Shown piece by piece: positions 33,165-42,385 of a DNA stretch of 64,000 bases. The translations under genes and the position numbers were made by a program. The notes below the pieces were generated by a model. The model worked only from the letters and a program-made list of their open reading frames with translations, did no database searches and was not told the origin of the DNA. Position 1 is the first letter of the stretch; each line of letters starts with the position of its first letter. Source of the DNA: Levilactobacillus humaensis (GTDB taxonomy: Bacteria; Bacillota; Bacilli; Lactobacillales; Lactobacillaceae); contig NZ_BROB01000018.1 of the NCBI RefSeq assembly GCF_024345185.1, positions 1 through 64,000 on the forward strand, written 5' to 3'.

Positions 33165-33650
33165 ATGCAGTGTCCGCACTGTCATCATAATGGGTCGCGG
33201 GTCGTGGATAGTCGGCCAACCGACGACGGCCGCGTCATTCGCCGGCGACGTGAGTGCGAGAGCTGTGGCTTCCGCTTCACGACGTTTGAACGCGTCGAAG
33301 TGACCCCGTTATTAGTAATTAAGAAGAACGGGACCCGCGAAGAATTTAACAGAGAAAAGATTTTAAAAGGTATTATCCGGTCTGCTGAGAAACGGCCGGT
33401 GGGGATGGACGTCATGACCAAGGTCGTGGACGAAGTCGAAAATAAAATTCGCGCACTCGGCGTCAATGAAATCTCTAGTCAATTGATTGGGGAGTATGTC
33501 ATGAATCGCTTGGTCGACGTGGATGAGATTGCCTACATCCGTTTTGCCAGTGTTTATCGGCAATTTAAGGATACCGGCGTGTTCTTCAATGAATTGAAAG
33601 ACATGATGGATAAAGACAAGCAGAAGGCCCAGAAACGGTCGAAGCAATAA
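33165..33650 (+). CDS. nrdR: transcriptional repressor NrdR
   Basis: 161 residues. N-terminal zinc ribbon (CPHC at 3-6; CESC at about 31-34) and an ATP-cone domain ([20 protein letters not shown]). NrdR senses ATP/dATP and represses ribonucleotide reductase genes through NrdR boxes; none is clear in this window. It sits between coaE and dnaB, a common order in Firmicutes. Confidence 0.97.
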   Translation: MQCPHCHHNGSRVVDSRPTDDGRVIRRRRECESCGFRFTTFERVEVTPLLVIKKNGTREEFNREKILKGIIRSAEKRPVGMDVMTKVVDEVENKIRALGVNEISSQLIGEYVMNRLVDVDEIAYIRFASVYRQFKDTGVFFNELKDMMDKDKQKAQKRSKQ

Positions 33651-33662
33651 AGCGAGGCGAAA

Positions 33663-35036
33663 TTGGGAATGGAAGACTCTTGGCATCAGTTACAACCCAA
33701 GACCACTTTTTTGGTCCGCGTGGTCGATCGGGTTGCCGATCAAAGTTGGCAATCGCTAACGCAACTGTATCAACCGATCATCGGACCGAGTGCCACGGGG
33801 CTCTTCTCGGCCCTTTTTTGGCTCCCTAAGCGGGGAACCTATCAGCGACATGCCACCTTATTGGCAGAGCTGGGCATGGACCTCTCGCACCTTTATGATG
33901 CGCGATTGCGGCTGGAGGCCACGGGCCTGTTGACGACACGCGTTAAAACAGAACAGGGGTTACAGAGCTTTATTTACGAGCTGCATGCGCCTCTGAGTCC
34001 GGCGGCATTCTTTAATGATGACCTCCTGAGTGTCCAGTTACTGGGGATGCTGGGAGATTCGCTGTATCAGTCTTTGGTAGCGGCTAATACGGTTGCCGTT
34101 GACGCTGATCCGGACGAAGAAAACATCAGTAAGAATTTCTTGGATGTCTTTCACGTCAACAGCCGACAGATCATGAACGTGCCAGAGGCCGTTTCAAACG
34201 CGCGGCAGGCTTTGACGCCGGCCAATGAGTCATCCGAAACAGCGGCAGAACCAGCAGATTTTGATTTTAAACTGCTTGGAGAGATCCTCAATCGCTCGTA
34301 CGTTGATACCCAAGACTTGGGTCGTTATCGGTCGTTACTGATTACTGAAATTACAATGTATGGCTTGGATGAACCCACTCTGGCACGCTTCATTGGTGAG
34401 GCAACTGATCTGGCCTCAAATCAATTTAACCCCCAACAATTCAAACGACTGATTGCCGATCAATTTGGCCGGCAGTCAGCACCACAAACGGTGGCCGCCA
34501 CGACGCCAACAGCAACATCAACGGTTAGTCAGTCGGCGGGAACTTCTAGCCAAGAGGCAGCCCTCATCAAGGTCGCCAGCACGACAGCCCCGGCACTTTT
34601 CTTACGAGCTATCAAGCAGAAGAATGGTGGCTTTGTCACGGACGGCGAACAACGCGTCGTTCGCGACCTCGTGAGTCGTCAATTATTTCCAGAATCTGTG
34701 TTGAACCTGATGATCTTCCACGTGCTCGTGGATGAGGATCGGCCAACCCTGAATAAGAATCTCTTGGATACGATTGCTAACGACTGGAGCAAGGCCAAGG
34801 TCAACACGCCTCAGCTGGCGATTCACAAGATTCGCGAACGCCAGGCGGCAGCGGCTAAGCCACGTCGATCACGGAAGCAGCCGACGGTCAAGGAAACTTT
34901 GCCAGAATGGGCCAAGAAGCCGAGCGAACAGGTCCAGACGTCGAGTCAGGCCAAGTTGTCACCCGAGCAACAAGAACAATTAAAAGCCCGGATTGCGCGA
35001 TTAGAACAGCGATCCAAAGAGGGGAAGGAGGACTAA
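33663..35036 (+). CDS. dnaB: replication initiation and membrane attachment protein DnaB
   Basis: About 457 residues, Gram-positive DnaB (not the helicase). N-terminal winged-helix DDBH1 domain (about 20-130, LYQPIIGPSATGLF), a DnaB/DnaD-type DDBH2 domain (about 300-380), and a long Gln/Ala-rich charged tail. It loads the replicative helicase together with DnaI and DnaD. Two starts are possible: TTG 33663 or ATG 33669; the SD GAGG at 33654-33657 suits either. It lies 3 bp before dnaI. Confidence 0.92.
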   Translation: MGMEDSWHQLQPKTTFLVRVVDRVADQSWQSLTQLYQPIIGPSATGLFSALFWLPKRGTYQRHATLLAELGMDLSHLYDARLRLEATGLLTTRVKTEQGLQSFIYELHAPLSPAAFFNDDLLSVQLLGMLGDSLYQSLVAANTVAVDADPDEENISKNFLDVFHVNSRQIMNVPEAVSNARQALTPANESSETAAEPADFDFKLLGEILNRSYVDTQDLGRYRSLLITEITMYGLDEPTLARFIGEATDLASNQFNPQQFKRLIADQFGRQSAPQTVAATTPTATSTVSQSAGTSSQEAALIKVASTTAPALFLRAIKQKNGGFVTDGEQRVVRDLVSRQLFPESVLNLMIFHVLVDEDRPTLNKNLLDTIANDWSKAKVNTPQLAIHKIRERQAAAAKPRRSRKQPTVKETLPEWAKKPSEQVQTSSQAKLSPEQQEQLKARIARLEQRSKEGKED

Positions 35037-35039
35037 CGC

Positions 35040-35966
35040 ATGGAAGATCTAAGTAAGACGATGCAAAAGCTGATGAATCAACGTCATCTCAATGACAATT
35101 ACCGTCAATTGATGTCGAAAGCAACCAATGATCCCGAGGTTAAAAAATTTCTACAAAACCACAAGGGAGAATTGGCTGAGGATGTGTTGACGCGTTCGGC
35201 GGCTAAACTCTATGAATTTGTGACGGAGCGCGCGAAGGTTGCCAATGGTGGCGAGACGTTTGCGGCAGGCTACGAACCACAACTGATCGTCTCCAATCAT
35301 TTGATCGACGTGGCCTACGTGCCAACGGCTCAGACTCAGGAACGTCAGGCCCAGCAACAGCTTCGTCAGCGGGTGAAGTCAATCGCGATGCCTAAGAGTA
35401 TTCGGGAGGCCACATTGGCCAATTTTGATCAGGACGATGATCGAGCCGAAGCCTTAATGGCTGCTTTGGATTTCATCGACGCCTACGAAGCTAATCCTAA
35501 ACGTCGCCACCAGGCTCTCTACTTGGCCGGTAGTTTCGGCGTTGGGAAGACCTACTTGTTAGCGGCCGTTGCCCATCAATTGGCAACGGATGGCTTTGCC
35601 ACGACGTTGGTCCACTTCCCAAGTTTTGCCGTTGAAATGAAGAACGCCATCGCTCAAAATGGGGTGGCGGACAAGTTGGAATCATTGAAGAAGGCCCCAG
35701 TCCTGATGATTGATGATATCGGGGCCGATGCCATGTCGGCGTGGGTGCGGGATGATATTTTGGGTGTTATTCTGGAATACCGGATGCAAGAGGAATTACC
35801 AACCTTCTTCAGTTCCAACTTCTCCATGGCTCAATTGGAGAAGGAACATTTGCGGATCTCAACGCGTGGGGACGACGAACCACTGAAGGCCCAACGGCTG
35901 ATGCAACGGATTCGTTTCTTAGCCCGCGAGATCACGATGGTTGGCGTTAACCGCCGGCCACAGTAA
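35040..35966 (+). CDS. dnaI: primosomal protein DnaI (helicase loader)
   Basis: 308 residues. N-terminal helicase-binding domain (about 1-110), then an AAA+ ATPase: Walker A GSFGVGKTYLL (about 163-173), Walker B VLMIDDIGAD, sensor SSNFS. It loads the replicative hexamer onto DNA. AGGAGG precedes the ATG. Last gene of the polA operon; a terminator follows. Confidence 0.96.
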   Translation: MEDLSKTMQKLMNQRHLNDNYRQLMSKATNDPEVKKFLQNHKGELAEDVLTRSAAKLYEFVTERAKVANGGETFAAGYEPQLIVSNHLIDVAYVPTAQTQERQAQQQLRQRVKSIAMPKSIREATLANFDQDDDRAEALMAALDFIDAYEANPKRRHQALYLAGSFGVGKTYLLAAVAHQLATDGFATTLVHFPSFAVEMKNAIAQNGVADKLESLKKAPVLMIDDIGADAMSAWVRDDILGVILEYRMQEELPTFFSSNFSMAQLEKEHLRISTRGDDEPLKAQRLMQRIRFLAREITMVGVNRRPQ

Positions 35967-35986
35967 GGCTGACTATAAGTTTCAAA

Positions 35987-36036
35987 CTAGCTATTCACGT
36001 GGATTTATCTCTCGTGAGTGGCTATTTTTTGTTTTG
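35987..36036 (+). terminator. terminator of the polA-dnaI operon
   Basis: Hairpin tagctattcacg/cgtgagtggcta followed by TTTTTTGTTTTG. Confidence 0.82.
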
Positions 36037-36129
36037 AGGTATTTAGACGTTCTAAAAACACAGACAGTAAGAAATTTGCAGGGGCCGTTTTGACTCGTTT
36101 AAAAAAACGAAACTGTGAGCCGGAAGGGT

Positions 36130-36291
36130 GGTGGCAATGGGCTCAGTCGTGGGAATTCTCTTACCGGCAGGGGTTCGGCCGGTTAGAGAATTGGTGTTCT
36201 TGAGACGCGATTCCCAGCGGCTCAAGAACAAGGCTAAAGACCGCCTTGTGGCTTTAGCCGTCCGCCCACAACGTTCCAGCCCATGGCCACC
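36130..36291. ncRNA. cloverleaf-like structured intergenic element, possible ncRNA
   Basis: A long closing stem pairs 36130-36143 with 36278-36291 (13 of 14 pairs) and continues as 36146-36153 with 36265-36272 (7 of 8). Inside it are three hairpins: 36154-36167/36179-36192 (13 of 14), 36196-36204/36221-36229 (9 of 9) and 36232-36239/36252-36259 (8 of 8). Together they make a four-way junction of about 160 nt. No coding sense on either strand. It precedes and is separate from the thrS promoter. Strand is unknown; it could be an RNA gene or a palindromic repeat element. It is neither a tRNA nor an RNA I recognise. Confidence 0.6.
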
Positions 36292-36353
36292 GCCCCGGAG
36301 GCGGCGGATATTACTAAACTAATCGTTGATTCGAAGTTTTTCACAGCCATCCC

Positions 36354-36382
36354 TTGACAATATTTGGCCGCAAGTGTTTAAT
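36354..36382 (+). promoter_or_regulatory. thrS promoter
   Basis: -35 TTGACA (consensus), 17-bp spacer, -10 TTTAAT. Confidence 0.8.
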
Positions 36383-36388
36383 AGTCTT

Positions 36389-36637
36389 TGAAACCACAAG
36401 AGCTATGACGAAAGACATGGTGGTGGCGGAGTCGTTCACAGGAAGAGCCGGCCTAGATTGGAAGCCGACTTAGCGCCCGCCAGCATTACCGCTTTCCTAG
36501 CTGTCGAAAGGAAATTTTCGACCGGTCCGTTCCGTTAGCGACGATTAGAGTTCACGGGATCAGTCTCGTGAAAAATATCGGGTGGAACCACGTTAATGAC
36601 GTCCCCAGTGCCTTCTTTGGCACTGGGGATTTTTTCG
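36389..36637 (+). promoter_or_regulatory. T-box leader of thrS
   Basis: T-box sequence CGGGTGGAACCACG at 36579-36592, then a terminator hairpin gtccccagtgcc/ggcactggggat with TTTTTT (36601-36636). ACC in gcattaccgc (about 36492-36500) is a possible Thr specifier. Confidence 0.92.
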
Positions 36638-36674
36638 TAGTCAGCCCCAAAATCAATAAGGGAGATTGTAAACT

Positions 36675-38618
36675 ATGGCAGATATTTCATTGAAATTTCC
36701 AGATGGTAACGTTAAAGAATTCCCAGCCGGCACGACGCCAGAAGACGTTGCAAAGTCGATTTCCATTAGCTTAGGGAAAAAGGCTGTTGCCGCTAAGTTA
36801 GAAGGCGAATTGATCGATAACTTAACCCCAATCGCACACGATGGTAGCATCGAGATCGTGACAAAGGGTGATGAAGATGGCTTGACTGTTCTGCGGAACA
36901 CGACCGCTGCCTTGGTTCGGATTGCCTTGAAGAAGGAATTCCCAGCCATTCGTTTGGGTGAAGTTCGTGCCGACGAAGACGGGTTCTTCGTGGATACCGA
37001 CAAGGATGACCAACAAGTCAGTGTTGATGAATTGGATGCCATTGCCGTTATCGTTGAAAAGTTAGTTGCTGACAAGGCCGCTATCGAACGTGTTGTCCTC
37101 AGCAAGGTCGATGCTTTGGCCCAAGCCAAGGATGATCCTTACACGACTGACTTGATCAACGCCGTTGACGGTGACCAAGTTAACTTCTTAAAGATTGGTG
37201 ACCACCAAATCTTAAGTGACGGTGCCCAATTAGCTAACACGGGTGACGTCAAGAAGTTCAAGTTGCTTTCCGTTGCTGGTGCTTACTGGCAAGGCAAGTC
37301 CTCAAACCCAATGCTCCAACGGATTTACGGGACGGCCTTCTACAAGCAAGCTGACCTGGATGCCGACTTAGCTCGTCGCCAAGAAGCCCGCGAACGTGAC
37401 CACCGTGTCATCGGGAACCAATTGGACTTGTTCTTCGTTGATCCTAAGGTCGGTGCCGGTTTACCATACTGGATGCCAAATGGGGCGACTATCCGTCGTA
37501 CGATCGAACGTTACATCATCGACAAGGAAGTTGCCAACGGTTACCAACATGTTTACACGCCAGTCTTAGCTAACCTGGATCTCTACAAGCAATCCGGTCA
37601 CTGGGCCCACTACCGTGAAGACATGTTCCCACCAATGGACATGGGTGATGGCGAACAACTTGAATTGCGGCCAATGAACTGCCCTAGCCACATTCAGATT
37701 TACAACCACCACATTCGTTCTTACCGTGAACTCCCATTGCGGATTGCCGAATTAGGGATGATGCACCGTTACGAAAAGTCCGGTGCTTTGAGTGGTTTGC
37801 AACGTGTTCGTGAAATGACCTTGAACGATGGTCACACGTTCGTTGCGCCAGAACAAATCCAAGACGAATTCAAGAGCATCCTGGACTTGATGGTTAAGGT
37901 TTACAAAGACTTTGACATCAAGGACTACACGTTCCGTCTGAGCTACCGTGATCCTAAGAACACGGAAAAGTACTTCGACGATGATGAAATGTGGAACAAT
38001 GCGCAAAAGATGTTAAAGGGTGCCATGGATGACCTTGGCTTACCTTACGTTGAAGCCGAAGGGGAAGCAGCCTTCTACGGTCCTAAGTTGGACGTCCAAA
38101 CCAAGACGGCCCTTGGGAACGAAGAAACGTTGTCAACCATCCAATTGGACTTCATGTTGCCAGAACGCTTCGACTTACACTACGTCGGTGCCGATGGTGA
38201 AGAACATCGTCCAGTTATGATTCACCGTGGCTTGGTTTCAACCATGGAACGGTTCACCGCTTACCTGACTGAAATCTACAAGGGTGCCTTCCCAACCTGG
38301 TTGGCGCCTAAGCAAGTTACCATCATTCCTGTTTCCGAAGAAAAGCATGGTGCTTACGCCGACAAGTTAGCCGCTGAATTAAAGGCTGCTGATGTTCGGG
38401 TCAACGTCGACAAGCGTGGTGAAAAGATGGGCTACCTGATTCGGGACGCCCAAACGCATAAGATTCCATACACGTTGGTTGTTGGTGAAGACGAAATGGC
38501 TAATGGCACTGTCTCTGTCCGGAAGTACGGGGAAGATGACAGTAATTCCATGAGCAGTGACGCCTTCGTCAAGGAAATCCTGAGCGACATCGCTTCATAC
38601 AGTCGCGAAGAAAACTAA
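36675..38618 (+). CDS. thrS: threonyl-tRNA synthetase
   Basis: 647 residues, class II, full length. TGS domain (about 1-62), editing domain (about 65-220), catalytic core with motif 2 [17 protein letters not shown] and motif 3 [12 protein letters not shown]-terminal anticodon-binding domain. In the editing domain the ThrRS-specific HxxxH pair is not obvious: the stretch [20 protein letters not shown] replaces it, so editing may be lost. ATG with GGGAGA upstream; under T-box control. Confidence 0.96.
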   Translation: MADISLKFPDGNVKEFPAGTTPEDVAKSISISLGKKAVAAKLEGELIDNLTPIAHDGSIEIVTKGDEDGLTVLRNTTAALVRIALKKEFPAIRLGEVRADEDGFFVDTDKDDQQVSVDELDAIAVIVEKLVADKAAIERVVLSKVDALAQAKDDPYTTDLINAVDGDQVNFLKIGDHQILSDGAQLANTGDVKKFKLLSVAGAYWQGKSSNPMLQRIYGTAFYKQADLDADLARRQEARERDHRVIGNQLDLFFVDPKVGAGLPYWMPNGATIRRTIERYIIDKEVANGYQHVYTPVLANLDLYKQSGHWAHYREDMFPPMDMGDGEQLELRPMNCPSHIQIYNHHIRSYRELPLRIAELGMMHRYEKSGALSGLQRVREMTLNDGHTFVAPEQIQDEFKSILDLMVKVYKDFDIKDYTFRLSYRDPKNTEKYFDDDEMWNNAQKMLKGAMDDLGLPYVEAEGEAAFYGPKLDVQTKTALGNEETLSTIQLDFMLPERFDLHYVGADGEEHRPVMIHRGLVSTMERFTAYLTEIYKGAFPTWLAPKQVTIIPVSEEKHGAYADKLAAELKAADVRVNVDKRGEKMGYLIRDAQTHKIPYTLVVGEDEMANGTVSVRKYGEDDSNSMSSDAFVKEILSDIASYSREEN

Positions 38619-38658
38619 ATTCAAATTTAGTTCTGGTGGACAACCAGAGAATAGAAGA

Positions 38659-38694
38659 AACGTGGTCGTTTAAACGGCCACGTTTTGTGTCTGG
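38659..38694 (+). terminator. thrS terminator
   Basis: Hairpin aaacgtgg...ccacgttt with inner tcgtttaaacgg and TTTTG. Confidence 0.8.
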
Positions 38695-38727
38695 ACTCCG
38701 GTGTCAGCGAACTTTAGCGAAAATCCG

Positions 38728-38756
38728 TTGACATCGAATCGGCTAGCTGGTATGAT
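38728..38756 (+). promoter_or_regulatory. infC operon promoter
   Basis: -35 TTGACA, 17-bp spacer, -10 TATGAT. Confidence 0.8.
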
Positions 38757-38762
38757 GGTTAA

Positions 38763-38905
38763 GTTGAGAAATTAAGCAGAGGCTTCCGCTTCTCGCCTAG
38801 CGACGCAAGTTACTGGGCTGGATATGCACGTTATTTCCATTTTACAATGGAATTTCATGCGGGAGCTGTTTGATTTTCATCAAAAGTTCCCGCATTTTTT
38901 GTGGG
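38763..38905 (+). promoter_or_regulatory. infC-rpmI-rplT leader with attenuator (L20-leader-like)
   Basis: After the promoter come several hairpins, including ttccattttacaatggaa (38836-38853), and then a clear intrinsic terminator (atgcgggagc/gttcccgcat, then TTTTTT, 38857-38899) before infC. This position and layout fit the Firmicute L20 leader, in which excess L20 favours termination. Confidence 0.75.
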
Positions 38906-38944
38906 GTTGATTTCTGCAAGTTCTCGAGATTATTTTGGAGGTGG

Positions 38945-39469
38945 ATTACCATAGCAAGCGACACGATTGTCAACGAGGGGATTCGAGCACGTGAAGTACG
39001 GCTGATCGCTGATAACGGCGACCAATTGGGTATTAAGACCAAGAGTGAAGCCTTACAGATCGCTGAAGAAGCGAACCTCGATGTAGTTTTGGTTGCACCG
39101 AAAGCTAAGCCACCGGTAGCCCGCATTATGGACTACGGGAAGTACCGGTTCGAGTTGCAAAAGAAGCAACGCGAAGCACGTAAGAAGCAAAAAGTGGTCA
39201 GTGTTAAGGAAGTTCGTCTGAGTCCTACCATTGATACTAACGACTTTAACACCAAGTTGAAGAACGCTAAAAAGTTCTTGGCTAAGGGTGAAAAGGTTCG
39301 AGTATCAATTCGGTTTAAGGGTCGGGCAATTACCCATAAAGACATTGGTCGCCAGGTGCTCAACCGGATGGCAGCTGAGACTTCTGAAGTTGCTACGGTT
39401 GAACAACGACCAAAGATGGATGGACGGAGCATGTTCCTCATGCTGTCACCCATCGCTGAACAAAAGTAA
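38945..39469 (+). CDS. infC: translation initiation factor IF-3
   Basis: About 174 residues. N-terminal domain from [14 protein letters not shown], basic linker ([11 protein letters not shown]), C-terminal domain with [13 protein letters not shown]. There is no ATG near the N-terminus: the frame after GGAGGTGG reads ATT-ACC-ATA-GCA, so the start is ATT 38945 (giving MTIASDT, as in related species) or ATA 38951, which is better spaced from the SD. Non-AUG starts let IF-3 limit its own synthesis. First gene of infC-rpmI-rplT. Confidence 0.93.
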   Translation: MTIASDTIVNEGIRAREVRLIADNGDQLGIKTKSEALQIAEEANLDVVLVAPKAKPPVARIMDYGKYRFELQKKQREARKKQKVVSVKEVRLSPTIDTNDFNTKLKNAKKFLAKGEKVRVSIRFKGRAITHKDIGRQVLNRMAAETSEVATVEQRPKMDGRSMFLMLSPIAEQK

Positions 39470-39519
39470 GAATTGATGGGGTAGCTTCGGCTACCAATTT
39501 AAGGAGGAAATTTCGTATT

Positions 39520-39714
39520 ATGCCAAAGATGAAGACTAACCGTGCTGCAGCAAAGCGGTTCAAAGTAACTGCTAATGGCGGCCTTAAGAGTGGTAACGCC
39601 TACACGCAACACCGTTTCCATGGTAAGACCAAGAAACAACGCCGGAACCTTCGTGGAACCCGGATGATGGATGAAACGACTTTAAAGACTTACCACCAAT
39701 TATTACAAAAGTAA
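39520..39714 (+). CDS. rpmI: ribosomal protein L35
   Basis: 64 residues, very basic ([15 protein letters not shown]...), 50S subunit protein of standard length. AAGGAGG precedes the ATG. Lies 50 bp after infC in the conserved operon. Confidence 0.98.
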   Translation: MPKMKTNRAAAKRFKVTANGGLKSGNAYTQHRFHGKTKKQRRNLRGTRMMDETTLKTYHQLLQK

Positions 39715-39784
39715 GCTAGTCGTTAGATTTTCGGGTCGACGAAATGTCGACATAATGTTTGAATTGATTTAGGAGGAAAAGATT

Positions 39785-40144
39785 ATGCCACGAGTTAAAG
39801 GCGGTACTGTTACACGCGCACGTCGTAGAAAAGTTTTAAAGTTAGCTAAGGGTTACCGGGGCTCAAAGCACCGTTTATTCAAGGTTGCTAAGGACCAAGT
39901 TCGGAAGGGTTACCAATACGCTTACCGTGATCGTAAGGCCACGAAGCGTGACTTCCGTAAGCTTTGGATTACTCGGATCAACGCAGCTGCTCGGATCAAT
40001 GGTTTGAGCTACAGCAAGTTGATGCATGGTTTGAAGTTAGCCAACATCGATGTTAACCGTAAGATGTTAGCTGATTTAGCCGTTAATGATGCGGCTGCAT
40101 TCAAGGCTTTAGCTGACCAAGCTAAAGAAGCATTGGCTGCTTAA
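39785..40144 (+). CDS. rplT: ribosomal protein L20
   Basis: 119 residues, standard length ([16 protein letters not shown]...). Needed early in 50S assembly and the likely autoregulator of this operon through the leader RNA. TTAGGAGG precedes the ATG. Confidence 0.98.
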   Translation: MPRVKGGTVTRARRRKVLKLAKGYRGSKHRLFKVAKDQVRKGYQYAYRDRKATKRDFRKLWITRINAAARINGLSYSKLMHGLKLANIDVNRKMLADLAVNDAAAFKALADQAKEALAA

Positions 40145-40156
40145 TTCAGTCGATGA

Positions 40157-40192
40157 AAAGGGACTTCGCTGTTAAGCGGGGTCTTTTTTATT
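40157..40192 (+). terminator. rplT terminator
   Basis: Imperfect hairpin gggacttcgct/agcggggtct followed by TTTTTT. Confidence 0.75.
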
Positions 40193-40377
40193 AGTGACGA
40201 GCTGGGCTTGAGGGGGAGAAAGCGCCTTCTATTCCAGTGAGACGCGGTCCGCGTTCTAACGCTTGAAATTAGCCATAGATCCCGGCGGTTACGAGTGGTA
40301 AAATAGGCCGGAATTGCGTATAATTAAATGCTAGACAGCCGGTAACGGCAATTGGACGAAGGGGGGCAGTCACCCGC

Positions 40378-40920
40378 ATGGTATCCAGATTCAAGCCAAC
40401 GTGGATGGTTACGAACATATACGATTTGACACCGGCTCAACTACGGGCTAATGGGGTCAAAGCGGTGTTAACCGACCTAGATAATACGCTCATTGCTTGG
40501 AACAATCCCGATGGGACCCCCGAGTTACGTCATTGGTTGACAATGCTTGAGATGGCCGGGATTCAGGTGATTGTGGTCTCAAACAACAGTCGTGCCCGAG
40601 TTGACCGGGCGGTAGCCCCATTTGATTTACCCTATGTGCACCGCGCCTTAAAGCCGCTCACCTGGGGAATTCGACGGGCCTTACGCCGCTGGCATCTTAA
40701 CCGCAATGAAGCGGTCATGGTTGGGGACCAAATCTTAACTGACGTCTGGGCTGCGCATCGCAGTGGCGTTAGAAGTGTCTTAGTAAAACCCATTTTGAAG
40801 TCGGATGCTTGGATAACCAAGGGAAACCGACTCTTAGAAAAAGTTATTTTGTGGCGTTTACACCACAATTATCCAGAATTAACCTGGCAGGAGGATCTTG
40901 ATGAACGAAAAACACACTGA
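40378..40920 (+). CDS. yqeG: YqeG-family HAD phosphatase
   Basis: 180 residues, HAD superfamily IIIA. Motif I is LTDLDNTLIAWN (DxDxT); motif II has VVSNNS; motif IV is MVGDQILTDVWAA. Substrate unknown. First gene of the conserved yqeG-yqeH-yhbY-nadD-yqeK-rsfS cluster, whose members act in ribosome assembly and NAD synthesis. Its 3' end overlaps yqeH by 20 bp. Confidence 0.92.
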   Translation: MVSRFKPTWMVTNIYDLTPAQLRANGVKAVLTDLDNTLIAWNNPDGTPELRHWLTMLEMAGIQVIVVSNNSRARVDRAVAPFDLPYVHRALKPLTWGIRRALRRWHLNRNEAVMVGDQILTDVWAAHRSGVRSVLVKPILKSDAWITKGNRLLEKVILWRLHHNYPELTWQEDLDERKTH

Positions 40921-42043
40921 ACCCGTTTTAATTGATGGCGAACCACTTCACTGTATTGGTTGTGGGGCGATTATTCAGACGACGGATAAGACGGCACCTG
41001 GCTATACGCCACAGTCGGCGCTTGATAAGGGACTTGAAAAGGAAGAAGTCTATTGTCAACGATGCTTCCGGTTACGACACTATAACGAAATCGTACCGGT
41101 TGGACTGACGGACGATGATTTTTTACAATTACTGACTCAGATTCAGGATGCCAACGCGCTGATCGTCTACGTCGTCGATATCTTTGATTTTAACGGGAGT
41201 GTGATTCCTGGTCTGCACCGTTTCGTCGGGGACAACCCCGTCTTACTGGTGGGGAACAAGGAAGATCTGATGCCCCGCTCATTGAAGCGTAGTAAGTTGA
41301 AGGACTGGATCCGTCAGCGGGCCAACGAACAGGGTATTCGTCCGATGGACGTCGCCCTGTTGAGTGCCAAGACCAACCAATCCGTTGACGAGTTACTGCA
41401 ACTCATCAACAAGTACCGTGGCGATCGTGACGTGTACGTCGTTGGGGTCACCAACGTTGGCAAGTCCACACTGATTAACCAGATCATCCGGCAAAACACC
41501 GGGGTGAAGGACTTAATCACCACGTCTCGCTTCCCTGGAACCACGTTGGATAAGATTGAAATTCCTTTGGATGATGACCATGTCTTAGTGGACACCCCTG
41601 GGATCATTCAAAACCAACAGATGGCCCACTTCTTGGATGGTAAGGACCTCAAGATTGTGACACCACAAAAGCCAGTTAAGCCTAAGGAATACCAACTGAA
41701 TGACCAACAAACATTGTTCTTCGGTGGGGTTGCTCGGTTTGATTACACCAAGGGACCAAAGGCTGGGTTTACAGCTTACTTTGAAAATAATCTCTACATT
41801 CACCGCACCAAGCTGGAGAATGCCGATGACTTTTATGCCCGTCAGGTGGGTCAATTGTTGACGCCACCACATGCGGAAAACGTCGACGACTTCCCAGCCT
41901 TGGTTGCGCATGACTTTAAAATCACTGAAAAAAGCGATCTGGTCTTTGAAGGACTGGGTTGGATTACCGTTCCCGCCGGCGTCAATGTGACCGGTTGGGC
42001 ACCAGCAGGAGTCGGCGTCCTAGTACGTCGCGCAATGATTTAA
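40901..42043 (+). CDS. yqeH: ribosome biogenesis GTPase YqeH
   Basis: 380 residues. N-terminal treble-clef zinc finger (CIGCG...CQRCF), then a circularly permuted GTPase: G4 NKEDLM precedes G1 GVTNVGKST, and G3 is DTPGI. A C-terminal domain of about 160 residues follows. It is needed for 30S assembly. The ATG at 40901 is taken over the TTG at 40898 because GGAGG (40890-40894) is better spaced. Confidence 0.95.
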   Translation: MNEKHTEPVLIDGEPLHCIGCGAIIQTTDKTAPGYTPQSALDKGLEKEEVYCQRCFRLRHYNEIVPVGLTDDDFLQLLTQIQDANALIVYVVDIFDFNGSVIPGLHRFVGDNPVLLVGNKEDLMPRSLKRSKLKDWIRQRANEQGIRPMDVALLSAKTNQSVDELLQLINKYRGDRDVYVVGVTNVGKSTLINQIIRQNTGVKDLITTSRFPGTTLDKIEIPLDDDHVLVDTPGIIQNQQMAHFLDGKDLKIVTPQKPVKPKEYQLNDQQTLFFGGVARFDYTKGPKAGFTAYFENNLYIHRTKLENADDFYARQVGQLLTPPHAENVDDFPALVAHDFKITEKSDLVFEGLGWITVPAGVNVTGWAPAGVGVLVRRAMI

Positions 42044-42062
42044 TTAAATGGAGGATGACAAT

Positions 42063-42371
42063 TTGTTACGAGGGAAACAGAAACGCTATTTACGGGCCCA
42101 CGCCCACAACATGCGACCACTCTTCTCAGTTGGGAAGAATGGTTTAACCGAAGCCTGGTTAGATCAATTAACCGGCGCCTTGGAAAACCGGGAATTAATC
42201 AAGATTAATCTCCAACAGAGTGCTGACGTGACGGTTGACGAAACCAAGGCCTTTATCGAAGAGAACACAAACATTCAAGTTGTCCAAACGATTGGTCGCG
42301 TCCTGGTTCTGTACCGGCCAGCAACGGATGAAGAAAACCAAAGAATTTCATCAATCGTTGAAGATATGTAG
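42063..42371 (+). CDS. yhbY: YhbY-family RNA-binding protein (CRM domain)
   Basis: About 102 residues. Starts (TTG) LRGKQKRYLRAHAHNMRP, with the GKNG loop of CRM domains at about 28-31 and a KIN-type motif. It binds pre-ribosomal RNA during 50S assembly. An in-frame ATG at 42048 exists but overlaps the SD GGAGG (42050-42054), which is 8 nt from the TTG at 42063. Confidence 0.92.
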   Translation: MLRGKQKRYLRAHAHNMRPLFSVGKNGLTEAWLDQLTGALENRELIKINLQQSADVTVDETKAFIEENTNIQVVQTIGRVLVLYRPATDEENQRISSIVEDM

Positions 42372-42385
42372 GAGGCCTGGCAGTC

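Noticed and set aside
36130-36291. The structured element as 6S RNA, RNase P or a tRNA-like gene
   Set aside because: 6S is a long rod with a central bubble, RNase P RNA is over twice as long and none of its conserved blocks is seen; the arms do not fit a tRNA.
36018-36322. Two 60-residue open frames in the dnaI-thrS gap
   Set aside because: They run through a terminator and the paired arms of the structured element, lack SD sites and show no protein-like composition.
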